Assembly (NCBI GenBank): GCA_050084985.1
Contig: JBITNC010000001.1
Coordinates: 142,724,001 to 142,788,000, forward strand
DNA length: 64,000 bases
Direction: 5' to 3'
DNA from: Nageia nagi
Taxonomy: Eukaryota; Pinophyta
Shown here: positions 46,881 through 58,091 of the stretch, one piece after another
Layout: the number at the start of each line of letters is the position of its first letter
Position numbering within the stretch: position 1 is the first letter of the stretch
The notes under the pieces: model-generated
What the model was told of the DNA's origin: nothing
What the model saw: the letters and a program-made list of their open reading frames with translations, nothing else
Databases searched by the model: none
Made by a program: the position numbers and the translations under genes

Positions 46881-47345
46881 CCAAAATCTTTCATCCTAGA
46901 ACTCACAAGGGAAGATTTTTGGAGAAATGAAATTTGGGAGATGTCTTTTGATGGGGCAAGATCTAAAAATGGATCTAGAGTTGGGATTATCCTGACCAAC
47001 CCAACTGGTAAGGTACATAGTTTTTCTTTCAGACTCACTTGGTTATGTTCCAATAATGTAGCAGAATATGAAGCTCATTGCCTTAGACTAGAACAAGCCA
47101 TCAAAATGAAAATTTAGTGTTTAAGGATCAAAGGGGATTCAGAGTTGATCGTGAAATAGGTGACAGGTAAATGTTCAATCAAGCATCATTATTTGAAATC
47201 TTACAGGAATTAGGTTTGGGATCTATTTGAACATTTTGAAGCATTACATATTCAATCTATCCCAAGGAAATTCAACCAAGAAGTTGACACCTTAGCACAA
47301 ATGGGAGCCAGTTTTGATCCTACCAATGACTAGTTCTAAAGGAAG
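46881..47345 (+). pseudogene. Archaeal-type RNase H placed upstream of the reverse transcriptase
   Basis: In one frame with three or four stops: IWEMSFDGARSKNGSRVGII, LCSNNVAEYEAHCLRLEQAI, LRIKGDSELIVK and QEVDTLAQMGAS. The four acidic positions lie at codons 46950 (Asp), 47070 (Glu), 47136 (Asp) and 47286 (Asp) and are all intact. The spacing fits an archaeal-like RNase H. In the other gypsy element of this window the equivalent domain comes after the reverse transcriptase and first RNase H. Here it precedes the reverse transcriptase. Confidence 0.82.
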
Positions 47346-48540
47346 GGTGTTCAGCTCATTTTCAGGCCATCAGTTCTAGATAATGATTCCTTTTGGCAGG
47401 TTTTCTAGGATGAGGCTCAAATTAACCAATTTTTATTACAAGTTGTATGTCATGCACTAGGTGAAGATGAATCCAAAGTTTTCTAGGAGCAAGACATAAT
47501 TCAGCTAAATAATAATAAAATCCCTAAGGATTTGATTCCATTTGAAGGATTGTTTGACAAGAGTGACCAAGTAAAGAGAAGAGGTATGAATATAAACCCA
47601 AATAACTATAAAGAACATGAAGTTTTTCTGGGTAAGTCATTAAAAATTGGTATATCTAATACTTCGAAATAGATTCAAGAAATTATACAATTATGCAGAA
47701 CATATGTTGATGTTATTACTTGGTCTTATGATGATTTAAATGTTTTTGATAAATTAGTGATACAGCATACAATTGAGTTGATAGATGATGCTAAACTAGT
47801 CAGACAAAAACAAAGACCAGTAAACCCTAAGATTGAAGTTGCCATGAAGCAGGAGATTCTGAAATTGTACAAGGCTAGGATAATTTATCCCATCAAGCAT
47901 TCCACTTGGGTAGCTAATCTTGTGCCTATCTGAAAGAAAAATGGTGAGATAAGGTTATGTGTGGATTTCTAGGGCTTAAACAGAGTATCTTTGAAAGATC
48001 ACTATCCCTTACTGCTAATGGAATAGATACTAAATACTATAGTTAGTGCCAAAAAGTTCTCTTTGATAGATGGTTTCTCTGGGTACAATCAAATTTGGGT
48101 CCAGAATGAAGATCAATTTAAAATAGCTTTTACAACTAAATGGGGCACATTTGCTTTTTAGAGAATGCCTTTTGAACTATCCAATGTAGGGACTACCTTT
48201 TAGAGAGCTATGGATTATGCATTTGGAGAGCTGGTAAATAAGAGTCTATTGGTATACCTTGATGATATTACTATTTTCTCTCATGATAGAAACATGCATG
48301 TTCAACATCTGGAGCAAGCCTTCATCAAATGTAAGAGGTATGGTATATCCCTAAATCCTAAGAAGTCTATCTTTGTAGTAGATGAGGGTAAATTATTAGG
48401 CCATGTCATTTCAAAAGAGGGGTGGGCTATTGATCCAGATAGAGTTAAAGCTATAAATGACTTATCTCTCCCATCTAATAAGAAGTCTCTGCAGTCTTTT
48501 CTAGGTCAGATTAACTTTGTCAAAAGATTTATTTAGGATT
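47346..48540 (+). pseudogene. pol: Reverse transcriptase of the large gypsy element
   Basis: After a linker (to about 47760): VIQHTIELIDDAKLVRQKQR, IIYPIKHSTWVANLVPI, GEIRLCVDF, LKDHYPLLLME, FSLIDGFSGYNQIWV and FAFxRMPFELSNVGTTF. Then comes the open part 48210-48536 with LLVYLDDITIFSHD and GKLLGHVISKEGWAIDPDRV. The YLDD box is intact. Stops occur at likely Gln and Trp codons. It would copy element RNA into DNA. Confidence 0.9.
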
Positions 48541-49060
48541 TCTCAAACATTATCAAACCCATCACCTAGATGCTAAAAAAAGATACTCCTTTTGTATGGA
48601 CTGAGGAAGGTAAAGAAGCTTTTCAAAAAATCAAGGTAGCAATTACAAAAGCTCCTGTACTAAGAAATCCAGATTTTAGCAAAAAATTTATTTTGTACGT
48701 GTATGGTTCAGATACTAGTGTTGTAGTCATTTTAACTTAGAAGCATGAAAGGAATGAAGAATACCCAGTCACATTTTTCAGCCAGACTATGAACAATTGT
48801 GAGGAAAAATACACTTTCATTGAAAAATAGGTCTTAGCTATTGTGAAAGCACTCAGTAAGTTAAAACATTACATTGCTCAGAGTAGGATTTTAATTCTAA
48901 CCATACACCCAGATGTTAGGTCTTATGTTATGCAGGGAGAATTGGGAGAAGGAAGACCCAGGTGGATTTCAAAAATTCTTAAATACAATGTGGAAATTTG
49001 ACCCACTAAGCTCATAAAAGGAAGAGCACTTTGTGAGCAACTTGCAAAACCTACAATATC
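48541..49060 (+). pseudogene. RNase H of the large gypsy element
   Basis: FVWTEEGKEAFQKIKVAIT, FILYVYGSDTSVVVIL, YPVTFFSQTMNNCEEKYTF and LSKLKHYIAQSRILILTIH represent the standard gypsy RNase H fold following the reverse transcriptase. The region ends KLIKGRALCEQLAKP. The element thus has two RNase H domains on either side of the reverse transcriptase. Confidence 0.78.
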
Positions 49061-49199
49061 GAAAAAGGGGATGGTATGCTTTGTTGAACAAGAAACCCCA
49101 AAATCCATATTCAGAGATACAACAAAGGATTGGATGGAGCAGTTAAATGAATATTTTGAGATCAGAAAACTACCAAGAAACATGAATGCATCCCAAAGA

Positions 49200-50391
49200 A
49201 GGTGATTCAAGATACATGCCTAGAATTACATGGAGATAGATTAGATACTTTATAGAAGAAATCATGATGGTGTTTTGTTAAGATGTGTACCAGCAAGAAA
49301 GTCAGCTAAGCTCATTGAAGAGTTTCATTTTAGAGGGTTTGGAGGTCATTACTCCAGATACACAATAGTGGGTTTACTCAGGCAAGATATTACTGGCCTA
49401 CCATGTTCAAAGAGGCTTTCACAAAGGCACAAAATTGTGAAAAGTGTCAAAGGTATGTAGGAAGAAAGAGAAATGTGGCATTACCATTGGAACAAATCCA
49501 AGTAGAAGAACCCTTCCAATAGTGGGGGCTAGATTTTATTGGAGTCATCAATCCAAACTCCTTTTCTAAACATAAATTCATCATTACTGCTACAAACTTT
49601 TTCACCAAATGGGCAGAAGTAGAGGCCATAAAAGAGGTAATCAGAAGACTATTCTAAGATTTGTAGAAAAGTTAATTACCAAGTATGGTATTCCCCAAAT
49701 GATAATTTTAGATAATGGCTTAGCATTTGTAGGAGCTAAAGTTACTGATTTTGCTATGAGATTAGGTATCTATTGGAAAACTTCCTCAAACTATTATCCC
49801 CAAGGTAATGTTTTGGCTGAGTCTACAAACAAGAATTTGATTTGTATTCTCAAAAGAACAGTGGAAGATGACCCCTAGACTTGGCATGAAAAGCTCAATT
49901 GGGCATTATGGGCAGATAGGATCACAGTAAAATCAGCCATTAAAACCAGCCCATATACATTGGTATACAGTAAAAGGGTGATATTACCAAGTCATTCTGA
50001 GCTTCCAATTTTAAAAATTTTGTAGGAATATGGCAAGGATTTTGAATCTCTTGAGGTTCAGATGAATGAACTGTTACATTTAGAATAGCTCCGAAATTGA
50101 TCATATCAAGACCTCTAGAGAAGAAATGAAATAGTAAAAAGATGGTTTGACAGTCGAAAATCAACTCTAGATACTTTCAAAGAAGGAGATTTAGTGTTGA
50201 AATGGGATGAGGATAGAACTAAACTTGGGAAACACAAAAAATTCAAATCCATGTGGTTTAGACCCTATTTAGTAGCTAAATGCATTGGGAAAAATGCCTT
50301 TGAGCTGGCAAAATTAAATGGGTGCAAATTGCCAATTTCAATTAATGGAAATCACCTAAAGCAATATAAGACCGCAAGTGCGAGACAGTGA
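49200..50391 (+). pseudogene. int: Integrase of the large gypsy element
   Basis: The zinc-binding end has LIEEFHFRGFGGHYSRYT (open part 49275-49460) and then, in a shifted frame, YYWPTMFKEAFTKA and CEKCQRYVG. The core has GLDFIGVINP, MIILDNGLAF and NVLAESTNK, so the D, D and E catalytic residues are all present. The C-terminal part (50194-50391) reads MLKWDEDRTKLGKHKKFKSM and ends NGNHLKQYKTA. No chromodomain. Frame changes near 49385 and 49640. Confidence 0.88.
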
Positions 50392-50919
50392 TCTTTCAAA
50401 AAGATATAATTTTGTACACATTGTAAATAGTGTGTTGTTTGCATTTATTTCAAGTTGTTGTTGTAGTTGTTAGCTATTTATTAGTATCTCAGTGTTAATG
50501 GTAGTTGTACTTTTGCATCGACAAAATTGAAGTTTCCAAAAGGGGTATAGAAAATCAAATCTTGAAGTTCCCAAAAAGAGTGTATAATATCAAATCAATT
50601 ATTAATGCTACTATTAATGAGGTTATTTCGCACATTCAAAGAGATTTCACATCAATCAATGAAATGAGCTATAAAAGGACCAAGAGCACTACTCACTAAA
50701 AATACCTAAATTCTAGAATTCATAGAAAGCATTTGTTTACAAATTTGCAAAGCTAGTATCTACTATGCATTATCAGGAGCTATGAAATATAGCAGAAGAA
50801 TTTGAGAAAAGCAAAGTGTTGGTTAAGGGTGATAGAAGTGAGACAAGAGGAGTTGAGAAGCGTAGCACAAGCAAACAAAGGTGAGCTCAGGATCATCGGT
50901 GAAGATAGCAAGGAAAATA
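50392..50919 (+). other. Spacer between integrase and the extra ORF
   Basis: About 530 bases without a convincing gene. A 64-codon open stretch (50505-50699) shows no family features and may be chance. It resembles an internal untranslated region. I see no promoter or splice signal I would defend. Confidence 0.45.
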
Positions 50920-52200
50920 ATGGATTCCATGGAATTATTATGGGACACTAACATTACAGCTTGAAATAAGAACCCCAAGGGCACCATTAAATGTAAGTGC
51001 CCAAACTTTAGTTTTAATCACATAGCACATTCACCAATAGGGTCGGGTCTCATGTACTTCATTCCCCATAGATGCTTTCCTGCTCCTGAGTTGATAGAGG
51101 TTATAAGGGGGGCATTTGATCCTGTAACTAGAATTGTCAGAGACTTGCAAGGAAAGACTATCCTAAATTTGGATCCCATTTCAGTAGCGAAGGCTTTTAA
51201 TCCACCCTCCCCTATGCGTTCTCTTATGCACATTGATTGGTATATAACACCTAGTTCAAATCTGAGAGCAAGTATCATAGCTTGGCTAAATAAAAATGCA
51301 GTTGGGACCGTAAATTTTATAGAGTTCCCTAGTTCTGAGCTCCCACTCTCCAATTTTTCTGCACATCTATAATTGTTATTGTCCATGTTAGCCATAGCAA
51401 TAGGCAAAGAGATATATAGGTATGTCTCACCATCAAAATTGGCTATCGCATACCAGATTTCTCACCCAATTTCTCCTACAATGTATGACTGGGCTATTGC
51501 CCTTTTAGATGGAATTTCTGAATAGTTAGAAAAGATTAGTGAGGGATCTCATTTTTCATATGTGTCACACATTGTTTGGATGATGATTCATCAAAATATC
51601 AGTGTTTTCAAGAATTTAACCTTGGTTTAGACTGATGAAAGTGGATCTCAGAAGCCAGTGTAAAAATGGACTGAGGAGGTGAGGTCCTCAGCAGATTATT
51701 ACTTCTTTGTAGAAAACTTTTTGGTTCTTGCAATGAGTTTATTTACCCCTACAGTTCCAAGATTATCAACAGCTTCCAAACTTTACCTCCAAATGCCCCA
51801 TGGAGAGATCGGGGACTGGTTCTTCACAGAGGAGGGGACTTTCATCAGGCTTTATGGGTTTTCTAGGGCTCCTTTCATACTACCAGTCCATGTAATAGAT
51901 TAGGTTTTCAGTATGGAATATGCCAAACAAATGGATTATATAGATTCTAAATATGGAGCTACAGCAAAAAAGAGGATAGTTTATGCCCTTCCCCATAAAG
52001 TGCATGACTTGGTGCTTCAAAGCAGGGGAGCAAGTGACCAATTAAAAGGTAAATTATTGAAATTAAAACTAAAAAAACTTAATCAATATTTGCTATATGA
52101 TCTTGAGGATATCTTTGGCAAGAGGTTGAGGGGCCAGCCCAATCCCTTAGGTTTTAGAGCTGAATCCAGGCTGGAGCTACTTAGTTGGTGAAACCCAAAA
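50920..52200 (+). pseudogene. Extra ORF of the large gypsy element, N-terminal globular part
   Basis: The probable start is ATG 50920 (MDSMELLWDTNITA). One frame extends to about 52190 with about seven stops, most explainable from CAG, CAA or TGG. The open parts are 51052-51372 (MYFIPHRCFPAPELIEV, IAWLNKNAVGTVNFIEFP), 51679-51903 (ADYYFFVENFLVLAMSLFTP, HGEIGDWFFTEEGTFIRLYG) and 51913-52191 (KKRIVYALPHKVHDLVLQSR). It is dense in hydrophobic and aromatic residues, so probably folded, but has no transmembrane stretch or signal peptide. I do not recognise the family. It lies between integrase and 3' LTR, on the sense strand. Confidence 0.65.
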
Positions 52201-52224
52201 CATGAAGGCAAGGTAATGCCCACA

Positions 52225-54400
52225 CCTTGATTACTAAGGATTTATTGCCATTATGGTTAAGTTTTTATAGCAAGAAAGCAAATTTTAACCCAAAAATAGA
52301 TTCCATCTCAAAAAAGTCTTTGAAAATATTAAGAGATTAGAGTTGGAGTGAGGAAAAAATAGCTACCTTCACCCAGTATCGGATTGAATCTAGAAGTCAG
52401 AATACCCCTTTAGATTTTGATTTAGATGATAAATTTGAAGAGATGTGGAGAATAGAACATCCCACAGACATCCCTACAGATGAATGTTCGGATGATAGTG
52501 ATGAGGAGAGAGAGCATGGACATGCAGGATCCCAAGCATCAACTCAGAAGGAGCAACCTGAGGAAGAAACTAGGGAAGTTTCCATAGAAATAGCAGCTAG
52601 GAGGCCTGGGAGAGTGTATACCATTAAAAGAAAAGTCCAAAAAGAGAAGGCACCACTCCCACCATTACCAAAGAGAAGAAGGAAGAGCCTTACTCCATCA
52701 GGTATGCTCTCTACTCCCTCTTCCCCTGCTTCTCCTACTCCTTCTCTTTCTATTTCTATCGCACCCATTTCCATTCCAATTTCACTTCTGCAAATTCTAG
52801 TAACCATTCCAGCTTCACCCATTCAATCTTTCATAACACCACCACCACCTATCCAATGGCAAAGATCCCTTCCCCTTACATCTAGCCCATAAATTCCCCC
52901 CATCATTAGCGTCACTACAATACCATCATCACCTCCACCATCTTTACCTCCATCATCCTCTCCTTCATCCATTCTAGCACTTTCTACCATGAATCCATCT
53001 GGTAGTAGTGTCCCCGAGCCCAGTTAAGCTAGCCCTATGACACCAGCATAGTAGATCATGGCCTCCTCCTCTTAGGAGTTGAGTGCTAGATCTCCATTTA
53101 TTATGATATCAAGACAATAAGTATTTGTGGACGGCATTATGCAGTGATACCAATAGATGAAATAGGAATGAGATGCATGGATGCAAAAGCAGGTCAAGAA
53201 GCTTCTAGTTCTAGATAATTCGATAAGGCTCTGGACTTCAATGGATCCAAAGCATAAGGTGCTTGAAATGGTAATTGCCAAAGACCCACAAAAGGGGTAA
53301 AGTGATCTATCCGCTATGAACACTCGGGTAAAAATTGACACATGAAGCATATCCCGGAATGATAAAAATGAGCTCTTGCAAACTGTAGTAGACCTTAACA
53401 TATCAGAGCTGACAAAGTTGGAGGTCAAGTATAGTAAGCTACAAAAGGCCCATGAAGCTATGAAGCAACAATTAGACACTCAGAAGGCAAAATTAAAAGT
53501 TGTGGAAAATAATATATCAGTTTTGAAGACTAGTTTAGCGATGGCTCCTACAGCAGACATTTTGAGCTAGAAAGATGCCATCATCTCTCAAAGAGATGCT
53601 GATATAGCTACTAGAGTAGCAGAGATTGTGATAAAAGATACAGTTATTAGCAATTTGAATGCTAATATAGCATAACTCCAATTAAGTCTAAATGTGAATA
53701 AGGTAGATAAATCCTTTTTGTTAAATATGAAGAAAAGGTTTTGGGAGCTGAGGGTGTAAGAAATCAAAGATTTGATTCATCTGAGAGACCATATAGAATC
53801 ATGCTTATCAAAGTTCAAAAGGCTCAAGGTTAAGGTCACTAGATGTGAAAATATTTTGAATCCAATTTTAGAATAGGCCAAGTAAGCAAACAAGAGGCTA
53901 AACAGCCTCTCTAATGAAAAGCTACAGTCTTATAATATTGGTGATCGAGTGGAACTCATGTCGGTAATTAATTACCCAGTGAGGGGGGAAATAGGTTTGT
54001 CATGAGATCAAGGGTAATGTCCTAAGCTGGACACAAGAAATGGAAAACTTGAAGTCAAAGATTTAGGGATTAAATGCATCTAGAATCCTAGAGTTATGGA
54101 GAAGCAATGGCTCGCTTATCTCTGAAGCTAAATTTTTGAGAGGTCTACAAAGCATGATTCAAAGCACTGATGATATTGATATACTTCTGGTTTCATTTAA
54201 CGAAACCAATTTGATAAAATTCTTTGATTCTTTGGTAAACAGTAGCATTCACATTTAGTAATTATTGAGAAAACATGCTCATTTGTCTTATGAAATTTTG
54301 AACACTATAGCTTTAGCCCATTCAAGGCTAAAGGATTTTTCTGGGATCCCCGTAGATTAGAGTAAGGTTTAGCAACTCCTAAATATATAGAACTAAAGTC
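52225..54400 (+). pseudogene. Extra ORF of the large gypsy element, acidic/Pro-rich/coiled-coil part
   Basis: Continues the previous part after a frame change near 52200: LLPLWLSFYSKKANFNPK and FDLDDKFEEMWRIEHPTD. The open part 52443-52892 then has an acidic run (DECSDDSDEEREHGH), a basic, nuclear-localisation-like KRKVQKEKAPLPPLPKRRRK, and a Ser/Pro-rich tract. Another open part, 53376-53570, is a predicted coiled coil (ISELTKLEVKYSKLQKAHEA, MKQQLDTQKAKLKVVENN). It continues as helical sequence to about 54400 (SLISEAKFLRGLQSMIQSTD) after a frame change near 54010. Together with the N-terminal part this is about 1150 codons. Function unknown. Confidence 0.65.
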
Positions 54401-54484
54401 TGATTCATTGATTCATTCTAATAGGATTTTGGGTTCTAAAATTTCTTTGTAATTGGTGAAATTTTCCCATAGATGTCGCCAAAA

Positions 54485-55723
54485 TGTATATCAATACATA
54501 ATCATTACTCCAAGGTTCTTCTGAAAGTGATGTGGTGTTCATTTTTTAGGAAGCGTTGTTTATGTAAATTTCCTTCATCAATTTTGTTAATTCCAGGAGG
54601 TTTTGTGAAAAATACTATTAAGTATGATCACTTTCAAAGGTGACATAGGCTAAGCATAATCATAATGGGTTTTAAGAACCGATTTCTGAAAGTAATTACA
54701 TTATTAAGAAAGAAGAAAAGCCCATGAAGTTAATGTTGAGTAACTCGGATACAAAAAAGATGACATCAATGATTTTAGTCCTTAACCCAAAATTGGATCT
54801 CGAAGGAAATGAGGTCAGTAAAAGGGTTATTGAAAATCCATAATCAGTAAAGTGAAGCGTTCCAGAAGTATGAAGGTGACATCATGGGGAAAATAATGTT
54901 CACATTTTTGAATGAGACCGGATCCTGGAAGAGATGAGGTCAATAAGGAGTGATTGAATAGCTGGAGCTAGTAAGTAGAATATTCCAAAATGTAGAGATA
55001 AGTTCAGTGAGAGGTGAGATCATAGTTATCAATAAGCCATTATCATTTACAATCTACCCAATTTTTGTAATATTCTGCTAGGTGGCATATATAGCTAGCA
55101 TCAGTTAAAACAAGGCTAGAATCTTGAAGCCATTTTTGTAACCGTTTCTATTTTACAATTTTTGTAAATATTGTTATTTTAGTATAAGTAAGGAATAAAC
55201 AAAGGAAAAGGGGTTGGAAGCCCTATTATTGCTCCTTACATTTGTTCTCTAAGACCTGTAGTTTTTTATTAGTAATATGATATCATCTTGACCTTTCTTG
55301 TCTAGCACTCGTAATTGTTATTCTTAATTAGGTTACATTATCAGCTTGGCATGTTTCCTAAATGATAATTGTGAGCTGTTAGTATAACTATGTCTACATA
55401 CATGGTAGAGTAAAGTTGGGAAACTACTAGAGAGTGAGAGCTTGTACTGTAGCTTCTACACTAGATTCAAGCCAAGGTTTCACACCCTGTGAAAGATTGC
55501 GCTAAACTAGTGATTCACCTTTGCTTTCTCTCTTGTTACCCTAATCCCTTTTGCTTAAATTCCTTGCACTCTACTCCTTTTATTTTCTTTCTTTTTACTT
55601 CTCCTATACCCAATGTATAAGGAACTGGCCTCCTCTAGAGATCAGACTGTCACCATAGTCTATTCTTGATTTACTTTGGTTAAGATTGTTCATGGCGCAT
55701 ATATTACACAATCCTAATCAACA
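54485..55723 (+). repeat. 3' LTR of the large gypsy element
   Basis: Collinear with 43164-44372 and followed by the duplicated cttac (55724-55728). It contains about 30 extra bases at 55337-55368 (around cagcttggcatgtttcctaa) relative to the 5' LTR, which accounts for the length difference. Confidence 0.92.
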
Positions 55724-55728
55724 CTTAC

Positions 55729-57062
55729 TATATCCATTAATCATTATTATCCATTAGACTATGTTTGAATCATGAATCTTGTCAAATAGTTATTTGTACT
55801 TATATATTCTTTCACATTTTCATACATGTATGTAGGGAATTATCAACCACAAGATAGGTGAGACACATAGAGGTACTAGTGTAGTAGGTTTTTTGTTCAT
55901 TTTACAAAATAAGTATCTATCAAAAAAGCTTAAAACCTATCAAATATGTGTAGATAATTTCTTTATGTACTTTAAAGAAAATCCAATTATTGTATATCTT
56001 GTAATTATTTAGTCCATGAAACTATGTTTACATCATACATTTTTTCAAACAATTCTTTAATCTTGTGTAATTTTTCATACATGTATATAGGGAATTTATA
56101 ACCATAAAATTGAGGTAAAAATATTTTTAACTACTTTTTTATGGATTTCAATACCTAAAGCTCACATTGTGGAACAATGTGGAATAATGCTTAAAAACAT
56201 TTTAGAGTGTGACTTTAAACCTCACAATTGCATCTTCTTAAAATTCTCTATAACCTTTTTATAAAATTCATTTTATGTATATCCTCTAATCAATGTAGTC
56301 TATTATAATTGAAATAATAATAATTAGGGTTATTTACAATATATTCAATTTAACCATATAACCTTGAAATAATAGAAAATGATGACATGAAAGATGATAA
56401 TGACCTAACTAACCTTGACCTATCAAACTAGATTTACAAAAGATACAAACCTATGATGACAAATGAAAGCAATATCCAATTTAAAGAGGATGAAATAGGA
56501 GCTTATCCAAATAATGAAGCCACAAATATAGGCTCAACCTAATGCTTATGCTAATAATCTAGAGGTACCACTCAGTTACATTTTTAGAATACCTCACCCT
56601 TTCACTTGATGTCATCATCCCACATTCAATGTATGGAATATTGCTCATGAATGGATGAAAAATAGTAGGAATGTAGAGCTCAGAGTATAACAAAATCCAA
56701 AAATGATAGGTGATGTTAAGAAACACCAATCAAGAATGACACAAGTATATTACCACCTATCAAGGATTTTGGATTATGTCATTTCACATCATATCTTTGA
56801 TCATACACAACCCCTCCATCTTTATAGGTAATAGGTATAGTGCTAAGGCTCTTCCTTAACCTTATTGTGATGTTGAATTGACTTGTTATCATAAAACATA
56901 AAGGTAGATGAGAGTACACATTAATAAGAGCATTTATTTAATAAATCAAATAAATTATTTTGAATACCTAAAAGGGTATTTTAATTAAATTAAAATTCTT
57001 TTTTAGGTATTAACAAATAATCCCTTTGAATATTATTTGATTCTTTTGGGATAAAATATAAT
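55729..57062. other. Unassigned AT-rich region with a diverged direct duplication
   Basis: No gene supported. The segments 55743-55855 and 56013-56105 share actatgttt ... atcatgaatc ... cat acatgtatgtagggaatt in the same order, about 270 bp apart. The region 56140-57060 holds nothing I can name. Confidence 0.55.
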
Positions 57063-57067
57063 CAAAC

Positions 57068-57466
57068 CATTGGAAATATTTATAGCATTATTCCTAATTC
57101 CTAAGATATTTGAATTAATTAATTATGACTTATATATTCCTAATTCTAAACATTAGCATGTGAGGAATATTTGGTCAAGGTTGATTATATTCCATAGTTA
57201 GACTATTTGTTAGCCATAGCCTAGGGAATATATTTAAATGTAAATACAAAATCCATACATAGTTGTACATGGATTGTGAGGTTCTAATGTGTAGGATTAG
57301 TTTTGGTTGTTATTCCTTGTATTTATGTATGATAACTATTATTCTATTGTAACTAGTTGTTATTCCTTGTATTTATGTGTGATAATTATTATTGTGTTTT
57401 GTCTTCTTCCATGAAGCTATAAATCCATGTAATTATATTAAATAATATAGAGAATGTGCAAGTTCA
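57068..57466 (+). repeat. 5' LTR of the compact element
   Basis: The first bases cattggaaa correspond to tgttggaag of the 3' LTR, so the terminal TG has mutated. A tandem duplicate, ttgttattccttgtatttat, occurs twice (57309-57328, 57357-57376). Confidence 0.88.
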
Positions 57467-58091
57467 CATTGTGGTATCAAAGTGAAATTGATCATAGGGT
57501 TAGAGTGGCAGAAGTCTCGAAGGAACTTATCAAGCTCTTTAAGGACTATCATCAAAATTGTGTTGTGTAACCTACATGGTAGCTGACAACAACAATCCAA
57601 TGGATGTTTGTAGAGAGTAGGAGATATTTGTTGAGAATAGAAGATATACCTAAGGGTATACTATTTTCTATTATATAAGAAATAAAAACAATTTCTCTCT
57701 AGATTGAATATGGTGTGAGAGGCTAGTTTCCAGAGAGAAGGAGAAAATAGCTAGGTGAGGTTTGAAGGAAGCCCATGCCACTACTAATTTGCATTTATGT
57801 TGTTTGTTTGAAAATATGGATTGATCCATTGTAATATTGCATTGTTTTTTGCATCTAGTGAAATAGTGTAAATGTTTCCAAAGTAAGCCATATCTTTAGA
57901 GACCTGTGTGTAAAAGTAGAGAGCATTCATTTATGGATTTGAAGGTAGATTGGGAATGGAAGGATGATAACAAAAGGAAGGTGTAAATTTTAGATATTCC
58001 ATAAAGGATTATTAAATAATGGAGAAGGTATATAATTTTTATTGAGATTGATTTTTGATGGTATGTATGAGGATTTATTAAATCCCTACAA

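Larger units (their letters stand above)
43164..55723 (+). mobile_element. Large Ty3/gypsy element with upstream archaeal-type RNase H and an extra 3' ORF
   Basis: LTRs of 1209 bp (43164-44372) and 1239 bp (54485-55723) are flanked by a 5-bp duplication cttac (43159-43163, 55724-55728). The order inside is gag, protease, archaeal-type RNase H, reverse transcriptase, RNase H, integrase, then a further long ORF before the 3' LTR. Protease DSG, reverse transcriptase YLDD and integrase DDE are all still readable. No polypurine tract is evident just before 54485. Stops in every gene make it non-autonomous now. Confidence 0.92.

Noticed and set aside
52544-52822. 92-codon minus-strand frame rich in Gly and Glu
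   Set aside because: It is the antisense shadow of the Ser/Pro-rich tract of the extra ORF.
53072-53479. 135-codon minus-strand frame, Cys/Phe-rich
   Set aside because: Antisense to the coiled-coil part of the extra ORF. No signal or domain could be supported.
50920-54400. Envelope-like ORF
   Set aside because: The position fits, but I see no transmembrane segment, signal peptide or cleavage site, so I left it as unknown.
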